DNA from: an uncultured Oscillospiraceae bacterium
GTDB lineage: Bacteria > Bacillota > Clostridia > Oscillospirales > Oscillospiraceae
Direction: 5' to 3'
NCBI GenBank assembly: GCA_934646185.1
Contig: CAKUEH010000020.1
Span: 1-41,769, forward strand
DNA: 41,769 nucleotides
Part shown: in pieces, positions 17,081 to 25,191 of the stretch
Position numbering within the stretch: the first letter of the stretch is position 1
Layout of the letters: every line of letters begins with the position of its first letter
Translations under genes and position numbers: made by a program
Notes under the pieces: model-generated
Told to the model about the DNA's origin: nothing
Databases searched by the model: none
The model's input: the letters and a program-made list of their open reading frames with translations, nothing else

Positions 17081-17095
17081 GCTGCCGGAAACTCA

Positions 17096-17135
17096 AAAAG
17101 GCCCATATCAGCGCACAGACTGATACGGGCCTTTT
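17096..17135. terminator. Bidirectional intrinsic terminator
   Basis: AAAAGGCCC-ATATCAG pairs with CTGATA-CGGGCCTTTT, giving T tracts on both strands. It lies between the convergent GNAT and ABC genes. Confidence 0.85.
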
Positions 17136-17140
17136 GAAAT

Positions 17141-18886
17141 TCACAGCTTCCAGCCCTCGGCCTGCCGGCGGATGTCGGTGAAGCGCCGGTACAGGCCGTC
17201 CTGCCGGATGAGCGCGTCGTGCGTCCCGCACTCGGCGATGCGGCCGTCGTCCACCACGAGGATCTGATCGGCATTCTGCACGGTGGCCAGACGGTGCGCG
17301 ATGGTGATGATCGTCTTGCCCTTTGTCAGCTCGGAAATGGCCTGCTGGATGAGATGTTCGTTTTCCGGGTCGATGCTGGCCGTGGCCTCGTCGAGGATGA
17401 TGATGCTCGCGTCCTTCAGGATCGCGCGGGCGATGGAGATGCGCTGTCTTTCGCCGCCCGAGAGCGTTCCGCCGCCCTCGCCGACGACGGTGTCGTAGCC
17501 GTCCGGCAGCGCCATGATGAAGTCATGGCAGCGGGCCTTCTTTGCCGCTTCGATCATTTCCGCCTCGGAAGCGCCGGGCCTGCCGAACAGAATATTGGCG
17601 CGGATGGTATCGTGGAACAGGTAGACGTTCTGAAACACCATGGAGATGTTGGAGAGCAGACTGTCGCAGGTGAATTCCCGCAGATCGTGGCCACCGACGA
17701 AAATGCTGCCGCTCTGCGGATCATAGAACCGTGCGAGCAGACTGCAGATCGTGGTCTTGCCGCTGCCGGAGGGGCCGACGATGGCGGTGGAGGTTTTTTC
17801 GGGAATGGTAAAGCTCACGTCCTTCAGCACCTGCCGGGAATCATAGCCGAAGCAGACGTTCCGGAAGCGGATATCGCAGTGCTCTGGCCGGATGTCCCGG
17901 CCGTCCGCGTCGATGAAGTGCTCGCTCCGCAGCGCGTCCAGCTGATCCATGGCCTCGTCGATGACGCCCAGCGTGTGGGCGCTGTCGCTGATGGGCTCGA
18001 GACTGGCAAAGATGCTGAAGGAGAAGAACACGAACATCAGCATCTGCGAGAAGTCCATTTCGCCCCGCAGGCACTGCAGCGCCGCGGCCATCGCGAGCCC
18101 CGCGCTGCCGCATTTGAGCGCAAGCAGATGCAGCGCGTTGCCGGGGACATAGCCCCATTCGATCTTCAGGTGGATGGTTTTGCTGTCGCGGACGGCGCGG
18201 GCCACGGATTCCATGGACGCGCCGCTTCTGCCGAAGGACTTGACCACGGCAAGTCCGCGGACAAACTCCAGAACGGCGCCGGTCATGTCGCGGTTGGCCT
18301 GCGCCTCTACGGGGGCGTTGACGCGGCTGTAGTGGGAGATGAGCAGCATACAGCACAGCGACAGCGCGGCGGCAAGCAGCGCGATGAGCGCCGTCACCGG
18401 GCTGCACACCGCAAGGGCAAGGAAGATCACGGCGAAATTCAGATACCCGCCCACGAAATTGTCGATCATGCGGATCCCCATGGTCTCCAGCGTGGAAAGC
18501 CCGGTGGTGATGGAATTGAGAATGTTTCCGGTGCTGACGGTCTGGAAATACCCGAGGGATACGCGCTTGAGCGCGTCGCCGATGGCGAGGCGGTCCCGGG
18601 CGGTGAGCTGATAGCTGATCGGCTCCTGTAGTCTCGCGCGGAGATAGTCGAACAGGAATCGCAGCAGCACGAGCACGATCTGGATAACGGCGGCCTTCCA
18701 GATCCACGCGGTGTCGAACGCCGCGCCGCGCTGTCCGCACTCGATGAGCAGCCCCACCGTATACGCGGCCAGCGCCAGCGGAAGCGCCGCGAAAATGTGA
18801 GAGAGAAAGGTCATGACGAAGCCCAGGTACAGCTTGCCCCGGAATTCGCCGCACCAGCTTATGATGCGCTTGACAGACTGAAACAT
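17141..18886 (-). CDS. ABC transporter, fused permease/ATPase (second subunit)
   Basis: 581 residues. About six membrane helices (residues 1-310) are followed by the nucleotide-binding domain with Walker A GPSGSGKTT, signature LSGGERQRISIARAIL, Walker B IIILDEATASID and the switch His in TIAHRLATV. It forms a heterodimer with the adjacent fused ABC protein. The AraC-ABC-ABC order matches ybtA-ybtP-ybtQ, where the pair imports a ferric siderophore although built like an exporter; direction and substrate here are not proven. The start at 18886 has GAGG and AAGGAGG upstream and is 4 bp after the partner's stop. Confidence 0.92.
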   Translation of the reverse strand: MFQSVKRIISWCGEFRGKLYLGFVMTFLSHIFAALPLALAAYTVGLLIECGQRGAAFDTAWIWKAAVIQIVLVLLRFLFDYLRARLQEPISYQLTARDRLAIGDALKRVSLGYFQTVSTGNILNSITTGLSTLETMGIRMIDNFVGGYLNFAVIFLALAVCSPVTALIALLAAALSLCCMLLISHYSRVNAPVEAQANRDMTGAVLEFVRGLAVVKSFGRSGASMESVARAVRDSKTIHLKIEWGYVPGNALHLLALKCGSAGLAMAAALQCLRGEMDFSQMLMFVFFSFSIFASLEPISDSAHTLGVIDEAMDQLDALRSEHFIDADGRDIRPEHCDIRFRNVCFGYDSRQVLKDVSFTIPEKTSTAIVGPSGSGKTTICSLLARFYDPQSGSIFVGGHDLREFTCDSLLSNISMVFQNVYLFHDTIRANILFGRPGASEAEMIEAAKKARCHDFIMALPDGYDTVVGEGGGTLSGGERQRISIARAILKDASIIILDEATASIDPENEHLIQQAISELTKGKTIITIAHRLATVQNADQILVVDDGRIAECGTHDALIRQDGLYRRFTDIRRQAEGWKL

Positions 18887-18890
18887 TTCC

Positions 18891-20663
18891 TCACGCCTCC
18901 TTTGCTCCGGACGATACCGCCCAGTCCTTCGCGCCGATGTGGGCACGCCACATATCCTGATACAGCGGGCAGGTCTCCAGCAGCGCCTCCTGCTGCCCCT
19001 GCGCCGCGATCCGTCCGTTTTCCAGGACGACGATGTTGTCCGCGTGCCGGATGGTGGACAGCCGGTGGGCGATGACCAGCAGCGTTTTGCCCTTTGCCAG
19101 CGCGGCAATGCTGCGCTGGAGCTTATCCTCGTTCTCCGGGTCGGTGAAGGCCGTGGCCTCGTCCAGAATGACGATGGGCGCGTTTTTGAGCATCATGCGG
19201 GCGATTGCGATGCGCTGCTTTTCGCCGCCGGACAGACGCCTGCCGGCCTCGCCCGCGGGCGTGTCGTAGCCCTGCGGCAGCTTCGCGATAAATTCCTCGC
19301 ACTGCGCCGCGCGGGCAGCCGCCCGGACCGCCTCGTCCGTGGCGTCCGGATCGCCCAGCCGGATGTTTTCCAGCAGGGAGCAGCGGAACAGGAAGTTGTC
19401 CTGCGTCACGAAGCTGACATACTCCGAAAGCTGCTGCAGCGGCATATCCTTTATATTCACGCCGCCGATGGTGATCTCGCCGCCCGTCACATCCCAAAAC
19501 CGGGCGATGAGCTTGGCGACGGTGGATTTGCCGCCGCCGGACGGGCCGACCAGCGCGGTAAAGCTCCCCTCCGGCATCGTCAGGTCAATGCCGTGGAGCA
19601 CCTCGTCCGCTTCGCTGCCGGTATAGGAGAAGCGGACGTTTTTCAGGGAGACATCCGTGTGCGTCACCTCTGCGCGCGCTTCCGGCTCCGGCAGGGCGGG
19701 CAGCTCCAGAAATTCCTCCAGCTGCTCCACTGTGAATTTCACCTGCCGCATATTCTCGGAGAACACCTCCAGCCGGGCGAGCGAGCCCACCATGGAGATC
19801 GAGAGCATCACGGCCAGCGCCGCCTGCGGCGCGGTGATGCTGCCGCGGACCGCCAGTGCCAGCGCCGCCGGCAGCGTGCCGATCAGCGTGGAGGGGAAGA
19901 GCGCGAAGCTCAGCTTCATGGTCACAAAGGTGGAGGTGAGCCATTTTACCACGAAGGTCCTGAAATCGGTGATGGCGCCCGCGTATTTTTCATAGCTGAC
20001 GCCGGCCCGGCCAAAGGCCTTGATGACCTCGATGCCCTCGATATACTCCACGATCGCGCTGTTCATGGCGCTGCCGGCCCGGTCGTACTGCGCAAAGCTG
20101 TCGCCGCTGATCCTGAACGTCAGCCCCATGCACAGAAGCGAGACGGGAAAGGTGACCAGCGACGCCAGCGCCAGCCGCCAGTCGAGGCACGCGAGCGCGG
20201 CGATGCTGACGACGGGCAGCACGATATGGCCCGCGCCCTCCGGGATCATGTGGGCCAGCGGCGGCTCGATGCCTTCGATCTTGTCCACCATCGCGCTCTT
20301 GATCTCGCCGATGGAATGGCTCTGCACGTCGCCGAGCGGCGCGCGCAGAAAGCGGTCGGCCAGCCGCAGGCGCAGCTGCTCCAGAATGGCGTATGCCATG
20401 GCGTGGGAAACGCCGGTGGAGAGGCTGAACAGCAGGATCCTGCCCGCATAAAACGCCAGCGCCAGCACGCACCAGCGGATGACCGCGTCCGCGTCCGCCG
20501 TGTTTGCTGCAAACAGGCAGATCATCCGGTACATGCAGTAAAACGGCGCAAGCCCCAGCAGGACGCTCAGGACGGACAGGATAACGGACAGATACAGCCG
20601 CTTTTTCTCACCCTCCGCATAGGCGAAGAGCGCGTGCAGCCAGCTTTTCTTTTCATGCTTCAT
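18891..20663 (-). CDS. ABC transporter, fused permease/ATPase (first subunit)
   Basis: 590 residues with the same type IV exporter layout as its partner. An N-terminal six-helix domain (about 20-310) is followed by Walker A GPSGGGKST, signature LSGGEKQRIAIARMML, Walker B IVILDEATAFTD and switch His VIAHRLSTI. In Walker B-D the usual S is replaced by F (TAFTDPE), a small deviation also seen in the YbtP/Q-like group. Its start overlaps the AraC stop by 11 bp, so the regulator and both subunits form one translationally coupled operon. Confidence 0.92.
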   Translation of the reverse strand: MKHEKKSWLHALFAYAEGEKKRLYLSVILSVLSVLLGLAPFYCMYRMICLFAANTADADAVIRWCVLALAFYAGRILLFSLSTGVSHAMAYAILEQLRLRLADRFLRAPLGDVQSHSIGEIKSAMVDKIEGIEPPLAHMIPEGAGHIVLPVVSIAALACLDWRLALASLVTFPVSLLCMGLTFRISGDSFAQYDRAGSAMNSAIVEYIEGIEVIKAFGRAGVSYEKYAGAITDFRTFVVKWLTSTFVTMKLSFALFPSTLIGTLPAALALAVRGSITAPQAALAVMLSISMVGSLARLEVFSENMRQVKFTVEQLEEFLELPALPEPEARAEVTHTDVSLKNVRFSYTGSEADEVLHGIDLTMPEGSFTALVGPSGGGKSTVAKLIARFWDVTGGEITIGGVNIKDMPLQQLSEYVSFVTQDNFLFRCSLLENIRLGDPDATDEAVRAAARAAQCEEFIAKLPQGYDTPAGEAGRRLSGGEKQRIAIARMMLKNAPIVILDEATAFTDPENEDKLQRSIAALAKGKTLLVIAHRLSTIRHADNIVVLENGRIAAQGQQEALLETCPLYQDMWRAHIGAKDWAVSSGAKEA

Positions 20664-21639
20664 GGCGGATCCCTCTTTCTCTTCGATATTCCGACGGCGT
20701 CAGCTTCATGGCCCGTTTGAAGGCCGCGGCAAATTTGCTGGCGCTGTCATAGCCGACTCTTCCTCCGATCTCGGCGATGTCCGTCCCGGGCTCGCGCAGC
20801 AGGAGCTCCGCGGCGCGGTTCATCCGGCAGTCCGTGAGCCATGCGCCGATCGAGACGCCGTAGGCGGAGCGGAAGCAGGCCTTCATGGCCGTCAGCGGCA
20901 GCCCGAAGCGCCGGGAGAGCGCCTCCTGCGTGAAATGCTCCGAAAGGTTCTCCAGCAGAAAATCATGGATGGCCTTGATCTTCTCCACCTGGGAGCGGTA
21001 AAAATACGGCCGCTCGCCGTCCTCGTCCGGGATGCCGATGGTGTCCAGATACAGGAGCATTTCCAGGATCTTTACCTTGAAATAGGGGATACGGATCTGC
21101 TCCGGCACCCGGTATAATTCGCCGAAAATATGCTCCATGGCGTCCATGCCGTGCAGGACGCGCGGATAGTCGCCCAGCTGCCAGCGGGCAATGATGTGCT
21201 CGGGCGATACCGGAAACTCCCGCACCGCGTCCGGAAGCGCGGCGCAGGCGATATCCAGATCAAAGGCCGCGGTCAGACCGTGGTAATGGCTGGACGGAAA
21301 GCGGAAGACGCCGGTGTGCTGCCGCCGGAGATCCAGCTTCATATCCCCCGCGCCCGTATAGGCCACGGCGTTCGCCCCGGCGGCGTATTCCATGCGTCCC
21401 TCCCGGCAGTGATCGACGGCAAAAAGCCGGCGGCCGGGGACATAGCTGCTCTCATAGTGCGCCATGTGGAAGTCGTTGAAGCTGAGCATGACGCCGGGGA
21501 ACACGTCATAGACGGTCATGGTCCCGTCGCCGCTTTCGTTTCGGAACTGCCACACGGCGCAGCCGTCGTTCCGGGCCAGAAGCCGTGCGCCCTGCCCGGA
21601 AAGCTCGCTGCTTGAGAAAACCGGATCGTGTTTCTGCAT
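20653..21639 (-). CDS. AraC-family regulator of the ABC operon
   Basis: 328 residues. The C-terminal AraC DNA-binding domain has both helix-turn-helix units (FTQEALSRRFGLPLTAMKACFR and IAEIGGRVGYDSASKFAAAFK, ending LTPSEYRRER). The N-terminal domain has the layout of YbtA/PchR-type regulators that bind a siderophore. This regulator is the first gene of the operon and overlaps the ABC gene. The ATG at 21639 follows AAGGAGA by 8 bp; the open frame upstream is not coding in character. It probably senses the imported compound (inference). Confidence 0.88.
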   Translation of the reverse strand: MQKHDPVFSSSELSGQGARLLARNDGCAVWQFRNESGDGTMTVYDVFPGVMLSFNDFHMAHYESSYVPGRRLFAVDHCREGRMEYAAGANAVAYTGAGDMKLDLRRQHTGVFRFPSSHYHGLTAAFDLDIACAALPDAVREFPVSPEHIIARWQLGDYPRVLHGMDAMEHIFGELYRVPEQIRIPYFKVKILEMLLYLDTIGIPDEDGERPYFYRSQVEKIKAIHDFLLENLSEHFTQEALSRRFGLPLTAMKACFRSAYGVSIGAWLTDCRMNRAAELLLREPGTDIAEIGGRVGYDSASKFAAAFKRAMKLTPSEYRRERGIRHEA

Positions 21640-21713
21640 GTGTTTGATCTCCTTCTGTTCCAGACGTCCCGCGGGGGCGGTGCAGCTGCGGTTAGAGCGC
21701 CTGAACTGCATTG

Positions 21714-21719
21714 AGTATA
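21714..21719 (-). promoter_or_regulatory. -10 element of the AraC-ABC operon
   Basis: Minus strand TATACT preceded by TGTGT, 75 bp before the AraC start. No convincing -35 lies 16-18 bp upstream, which fits an activator-dependent promoter. A single GTTAG half-site is nearby (21691-21695). Confidence 0.45.
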
Positions 21720-21795
21720 ACACATCGCGCCCCGTCTGTGTGTACCATTTGGACGAAAACACTCTGATCGGACGGATTTTTTGCGGCGTGGGCCG

Positions 21796-21830
21796 AAAAA
21801 AACCGCCGCGCTCCATACGGAACGCGGCGG
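21796..21830 (-). terminator. Intrinsic terminator of the phosphofructokinase gene
   Basis: On the minus strand CCGCCGCG pairs with CGCGGCGG, followed by TTTTTTT. It lies just downstream of the pfk stop codon. Confidence 0.85.
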
Positions 21831-21851
21831 GCTGCGTAAGCGGGATGGGAA

Positions 21852-23090
21852 TTACTTTGCGAAGACCTTCTTCAGTCTTGCAAAGCGGGGCAGACCGTTG
21901 ACCTTTTCGAGCTTCGTTTCGCCCTGGATCAGCGGCATGGCGTACTTGATGAAGTCTTCCGTCACGTAGTTGCCCTCCGGAGTGATCCACTCGGCCGGGA
22001 ACTTCTTTTCAAAGTTGGCGACGTCGGACAGGCCAAACAGCTTGGCCTTGCAGGTGTAGCCGTTCGTGCGGTCGCACTCGAAGCCGACCATCTTGTCCGT
22101 CTGACCGGCGACCATCTGCTCGACAGCGGTCTTGCCGGACATGAAGGACTCTTCAATGTCGGTGCCGGAGGCGCAGTGCGCCGCGCAGCGCTGCAGGAGG
22201 CTCAGCTCGATGCCGCGGACCTTCGCGCCGGTGCGCTCTTTCATGATGCCGGCCAGCGTTGCGGCCAGACCGCCCAGCTGGGCATGGCCGAAGCCGTCGG
22301 TCGCGGCGGTCTTCGCCTCGGAGACGAAGCGGCCGTCGGCATAGTGGACGCCCTCGGAGACGGCGACGATGCAGTTTTTCTTTTCTTCATAGCGCTTGGA
22401 GACGGCGGCGACGAACTTGTCCATGTCGAAGTCGACCTCGGGCAGATAGATGAAGTCGCAGCAGGGCTCGGCTTCGTTTGCAAGCGCGGCGGCGGCAGTC
22501 AGCCAGCCCGCGTGGCGGCCCATGCACTCGATGATGGTGATCATGCCGGTGTCATAGACGTGCGCGTCGCGGGAGACCTCCATGATGGACGTGGCGATAT
22601 ACTTGGCTGCGGAGGCGTAGCCGGGGCAGTGGTCGGTGCCGAAAAGGTCGTTGTCGATGGTCTTGGGGATGCCCATGACGCGGCACTCGTAGCCGACCTT
22701 CTTCATATACTTGGAGATCTTGTTGCAGGTATCCATGGAGTCGTTGCCGCCATTGTAGCAGAAATAGCGGACGTCGTACTTCTTGAAGATCTCAAGGATG
22801 CGCTTGTAATCGGTGTCGTCTTCGTCCGGATCCTTGATCTTGTAGCGGCAGGAGCCGAGCGCGGAGGACGGCGTGTAGGGCAGGCGGTCGAGCTCTGCGC
22901 GGTCTTCCTCGTCCATGCACAGCAGCTCGTCGTTCAGAACGCCCTTGATGCCGTGGTACGCGCCGTAGACCTTCGTGATGCAGTCCGCGTCGAGCGCGGT
23001 GCGGATGCAGCCGTAGGCGCTGGAGTTGATGACGGAGGACGGACCGCCGGACTGGCCGATGATCAGAGCGCCCTTCAATGCTTCAGACAT
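21852..23090 (-). CDS. Pyrophosphate-dependent 6-phosphofructokinase
   Basis: 412-residue glycolytic enzyme phosphorylating fructose 6-phosphate. The N-terminal ALIIGQSGGPSSVIN is the phosphate-donor loop. YNGGNDSMDT carries GGND, the signature of PPi users (ATP users have GGDGS), and GIPKTIDNDL has the Lys that goes with PPi use. The reaction is reversible. MGRHAGW is the substrate motif. The start at 23090 follows GGAGG by 9 bp; the upstream extension of the frame has no ribosome site. It diverges from the next glycolytic gene, FBP aldolase. Confidence 0.95.
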   Translation of the reverse strand: MSEALKGALIIGQSGGPSSVINSSAYGCIRTALDADCITKVYGAYHGIKGVLNDELLCMDEEDRAELDRLPYTPSSALGSCRYKIKDPDEDDTDYKRILEIFKKYDVRYFCYNGGNDSMDTCNKISKYMKKVGYECRVMGIPKTIDNDLFGTDHCPGYASAAKYIATSIMEVSRDAHVYDTGMITIIECMGRHAGWLTAAAALANEAEPCCDFIYLPEVDFDMDKFVAAVSKRYEEKKNCIVAVSEGVHYADGRFVSEAKTAATDGFGHAQLGGLAATLAGIMKERTGAKVRGIELSLLQRCAAHCASGTDIEESFMSGKTAVEQMVAGQTDKMVGFECDRTNGYTCKAKLFGLSDVANFEKKFPAEWITPEGNYVTEDFIKYAMPLIQGETKLEKVNGLPRFARLKKVFAK

Positions 23091-23135
23091 GATAATTACC
23101 TCCATATGCGTATTAGAGTATGTTGAACAAAACAA

Positions 23136-23164
23136 AATATATCACATCCCGCGGAAATTGTAAA
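23136..23164 (-). promoter_or_regulatory. Promoter of the phosphofructokinase gene
   Basis: Minus strand TTTACA (23159-23164), 17-bp spacer, TATATT (23136-23141). Confidence 0.75.
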
Positions 23165-23172
23165 TTCATCTA

Positions 23173-23201
23173 TTGCAAAAATAGCTGAAATTTGCTAGAA
23201 T
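23173..23201 (+). promoter_or_regulatory. Promoter of the FBP aldolase gene
   Basis: TTGCAA (23173-23178), 17-bp spacer, TAGAAT (23196-23201). It is back to back with the pfk promoter, the two -35 boxes being only 8 bp apart. Confidence 0.75.
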
Positions 23202-23237
23202 TCTTCGTGGAATTTGAATAAACAAGGAGATGTCATT

Positions 23238-24206
23238 ATGCCTCTGGTTACTTCTACCGAAATGTTCAAGAAGGCTTACGACGGCGGCTACGCCATCGGC
23301 GCTTTCAACGTCAACAACATGGAAATCGTTCAGGGCATCACCGAGGCCTGCCAGGAAGAGCACGCTCCCGTTATCCTCCAGGTTTCCAAGGGCGCCCGCG
23401 CCTATGCGAACCACAACTATCTGGTCAAGCTGGTCGAGGCTGCCGTTATGTGCTGCCCCGATATCCCCATCGTCCTGCATCTGGACCATGGCCCCGACTT
23501 CGAGACCTGCAAGGCCTGCATCGACGGCGGCTTCACCTCCGTTATGATCGACGCCTCATCCAAGCCGTTCGCAGAGAACATCGAGATCACCAAGAAGGTC
23601 GTTGAGTACGCGCATGACCACGGCGTCGTCGTCGAAGCTGAGCTGGGCACGCTGGCCGGCATCGAAGACGAAGTGAAGGTCGCCGCACACGAGGCCTCCT
23701 ACACCCGTCCGGAAGAGGTCGAGGAATTCGTTTCCAAGACCGGCTGCGATTCTCTGGCGATCGCCATCGGCACCAGCCACGGCGCATATAAGTTCAAGCC
23801 CGAGCAGTGCACCCGCAACGAGCAGGGCATTCTCGTCCCGCCTCCCCTCCGCTTCGACGTTCTGAAGGAAGTCTCCAAGCGTCTGCCCGGCTTCCCGATC
23901 GTGCTGCACGGCTCGTCCTCCGTCCCGCAGGACTATGTCAAGATGATCAACGACAACGGCGGCAAGATGCCAAACGCCATCGGCGTTCCCGAAGAGCAGC
24001 TGCGTGAGGCTGCCAAGCTCTCCGTCTGCAAGATCAACATCGACTCCGACCTGCGCCTGGCCATGACCGGCACCATCCGTCAGTTCTTCAACGAGCATCC
24101 CGACAAGTTCGACCCGCGCGAGTATCTCAAGCCCGCACGCGCCAACATCAAGGAGCTCGTCCGCCACAAGCTCGTCGACGTCCTCGGCTGCGCCGGCAAG
24201 GCGTAA
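23238..24206 (+). CDS. fba: Class II fructose-1,6-bisphosphate aldolase
   Basis: 322-residue Zn-dependent aldolase splitting fructose bisphosphate into DHAP and glyceraldehyde 3-phosphate. IVLHLDHGPDFETC holds the catalytic Asp and a zinc His; VVEAELGTLAGIED, AIGTSHGAYKF and FPIVLHGSSSVP supply the other zinc His and phosphate contacts; CKINIDSDLR is the C-terminal substrate site. AAGGAGATG precedes the ATG by about 8 bp. Codon choice is strongly biased to C-ending codons, as for a highly expressed gene. It is divergent from PPi-PFK. Confidence 0.96.
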   Translation: MPLVTSTEMFKKAYDGGYAIGAFNVNNMEIVQGITEACQEEHAPVILQVSKGARAYANHNYLVKLVEAAVMCCPDIPIVLHLDHGPDFETCKACIDGGFTSVMIDASSKPFAENIEITKKVVEYAHDHGVVVEAELGTLAGIEDEVKVAAHEASYTRPEEVEEFVSKTGCDSLAIAIGTSHGAYKFKPEQCTRNEQGILVPPPLRFDVLKEVSKRLPGFPIVLHGSSSVPQDYVKMINDNGGKMPNAIGVPEEQLREAAKLSVCKINIDSDLRLAMTGTIRQFFNEHPDKFDPREYLKPARANIKELVRHKLVDVLGCAGKA

Positions 24207-24217
24207 TTTCCGAAAAC

Positions 24218-24251
24218 AAAACTCCTCTGCCGCGAGGCAGGGGAGTTTTTT
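24218..24251 (+). terminator. Intrinsic terminator after fba
   Basis: AAAACTCC-T-CTGCC pairs with GGCAG-G-GGAGTTTT across a GCGA loop, with a run of six T. A-rich sequence on the other side may allow use by the convergent small gene. Confidence 0.88.
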
Positions 24252-24446
24252 CTATGATTTTTTCCGGAAGTCCTCCACCCGGAGCACCTCAAATATCCGC
24301 GTGGCCGCGCTTTCCCCGCCGCCCGCAGCCAGCCACCCGGCCTGAAACGCCGCCCGCACCAGCGAAAACAGCGCATCCTCCGCCTCGTCATATTCCTCCT
24401 GTTCCAAAAACCGCCCGAAGGCTTCTTCGTAGTCATTGCTGTGCAT
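24252..24446 (-). CDS. Small acidic protein, unknown function
   Basis: 64 residues, acidic N-terminal half (EEAFGRFLEQEEYDEAEDALF) and a helical Ala-rich middle (AFQAGWLAAGGG). I do not recognise a family. AGAAGG lies 9 bp before the ATG. It diverges from a ribbon-helix-helix gene across a 36-bp palindrome, so its expression is probably controlled by that protein. It could be a small partner of that regulator, but no toxin features are seen. Confidence 0.6.
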   Translation of the reverse strand: MHSNDYEEAFGRFLEQEEYDEAEDALFSLVRAAFQAGWLAAGGGESAATRIFEVLRVEDFRKKS

Positions 24447-24463
24447 GATAGAATACCCTTCTG

Positions 24464-24499
24464 TATATATTACAATATGATATCTTATTGTAATATATA
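24464..24499. promoter_or_regulatory. 36-bp palindrome, likely operator for the adjacent RHH protein
   Basis: Two perfect 14-bp arms (24464-24477 and 24486-24499) flank an 8-bp centre. The sequence is AT-rich in a GC-rich region. It lies between divergent small genes and reaches the expected -35 position of the rightward promoter (TATAAT at 24519-24524). Confidence 0.7.
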
Positions 24500-24551
24500 T
24501 TGAGCATACTTGTCAATCTATAATTTACTACAGATTGAGAGGTACCATGCA

Positions 24552-24734
24552 ATGAAGAACGATCCCTTGATTATCAAAAAGCGCGGCGAGGACGGAAACC
24601 GGATCATTACAGTCCGAATCCGCGAGGATACGCTTGCAGAGCTTGACAGGCTTGCCGCAGAAAGCAACCGCTCCAGAAATGAGCTGATCAACATCATTCT
24701 GGCACATGGTGTGAAGAATATCGAGATCGAGTAG
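24552..24734 (+). CDS. Ribbon-helix-helix DNA-binding protein (CopG/Arc-like)
   Basis: 60 residues. NRIITVRIREDTLAELDRLAAESNRSRNELINIIL is a full ribbon-helix-helix: a short beta strand (IITVRI) for major-groove contact and two helices, with the helix-2 start SRNELI. Such proteins repress by binding palindromes as pairs of dimers. GAGAGG lies about 11 bp before the ATG at 24552. The palindrome at 24464-24499 is the obvious candidate target. No toxin gene follows; the 3' side is repeat DNA. Confidence 0.85.
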   Translation: MKNDPLIIKKRGEDGNRIITVRIREDTLAELDRLAAESNRSRNELINIILAHGVKNIEIE

Positions 24735-24736
24735 TT

Positions 24737-24930
24737 TGTAGGGGCGGACGACTCTGTCCGCCCGCAGGATGCAGCTGTTTTTACGGAAATCTTCGGCGGA
24801 TGAGGACGCGCTTCCCGCCTGCTTGTAGGGGCCGATGCCCACATCGGCCCACGCAGAAAACGCCGTTTTTACGGAAATCTACGGCGAATTCGTAACTTCC
24901 GGGAGGGCCGATGTGGGCATTGGCCCCTAC
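24737..24930. repeat. 88-bp-period duplicated hairpin element (MITE/REP-like)
   Basis: Two related units start at 24737 and 24825 with the same GTAGGGGC head. Both contain GTTTTTACGGAAATCT-CGGCG (24777 and 24865), again 88 bp apart. The second unit is closed by a 26-bp inverted repeat, 24825-24850 against 24905-24930, differing at one position. No coding sequence is seen. Such hairpin elements are common between genes in gut Clostridia. Confidence 0.75.
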
Positions 24931-24980
24931 ATGGAAATATGGCAATGCCTGCGGATTCGCCGAAAGACTTTCAGAGATGC

Positions 24981-25150
24981 GAAAGCCTCCTCTTGCCGCG
25001 CTCCGCGCGGGAAGGGGAGGTGGCATTTTCGTAGAAAATGACGGAGGGGATCTGCTGCAAGATTCAGAGTGTTCCGGAATTTGCGGCGTTCGAATCCCCT
25101 CAGGCCCTTCGGGCCAACTCCCCTTGTGTCCAAGGGGAGTCTTCTCTGAT
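24981..25150. repeat. Composite intergenic repeat with nested hairpins
   Basis: CCTCC-TTGCCGCGC folds back on GCGCGG-GGGGAGG. It is followed by the small hairpin CATTTTC-GTA-GAAAATG and then GACGGAGGGG. At the other end AATCCCCTCAGGCCC-TTC-GGGCC and CCCCTTG-TGTC-CAAGGGG form two more stems. The two ends (GGAGGGGAT and AATCCCCTC) are partly complementary, as in a MITE. This pattern is a familiar dispersed repeat in Oscillospiraceae-like genomes (from memory, not checked). Confidence 0.6.
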
Positions 25151-25156
25151 ACGACG

Positions 25157-25187
25157 ACCGCCCCATCCGGTTGGATGGGGCGGTTTT
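25157..25187 (+). terminator. Terminator-like hairpin
   Basis: Perfect 12-bp stem (25157-25168 with 25173-25184, loop GGTT), then TTTT shared with the stem end on the plus strand. It lies 5 bp from the stop of the leftward symporter gene, so it probably also marks that gene's 3' end. Confidence 0.6.
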
Positions 25188-25191
25188 GCTG

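Noticed and set aside
17219..18631. 470-codon plus-strand open frame opposite the second ABC gene
   Set aside because: Shadow frame with no ribosome site or known motifs.
18939..20720. 593-codon plus-strand open frame opposite the ABC gene
   Set aside because: Shadow frame; the minus strand encodes a full ABC transporter with all motifs.
24252..24734. Divergent toxin-antitoxin module
   Set aside because: Classical type II genes are co-directional; the acidic protein has no toxin motif.
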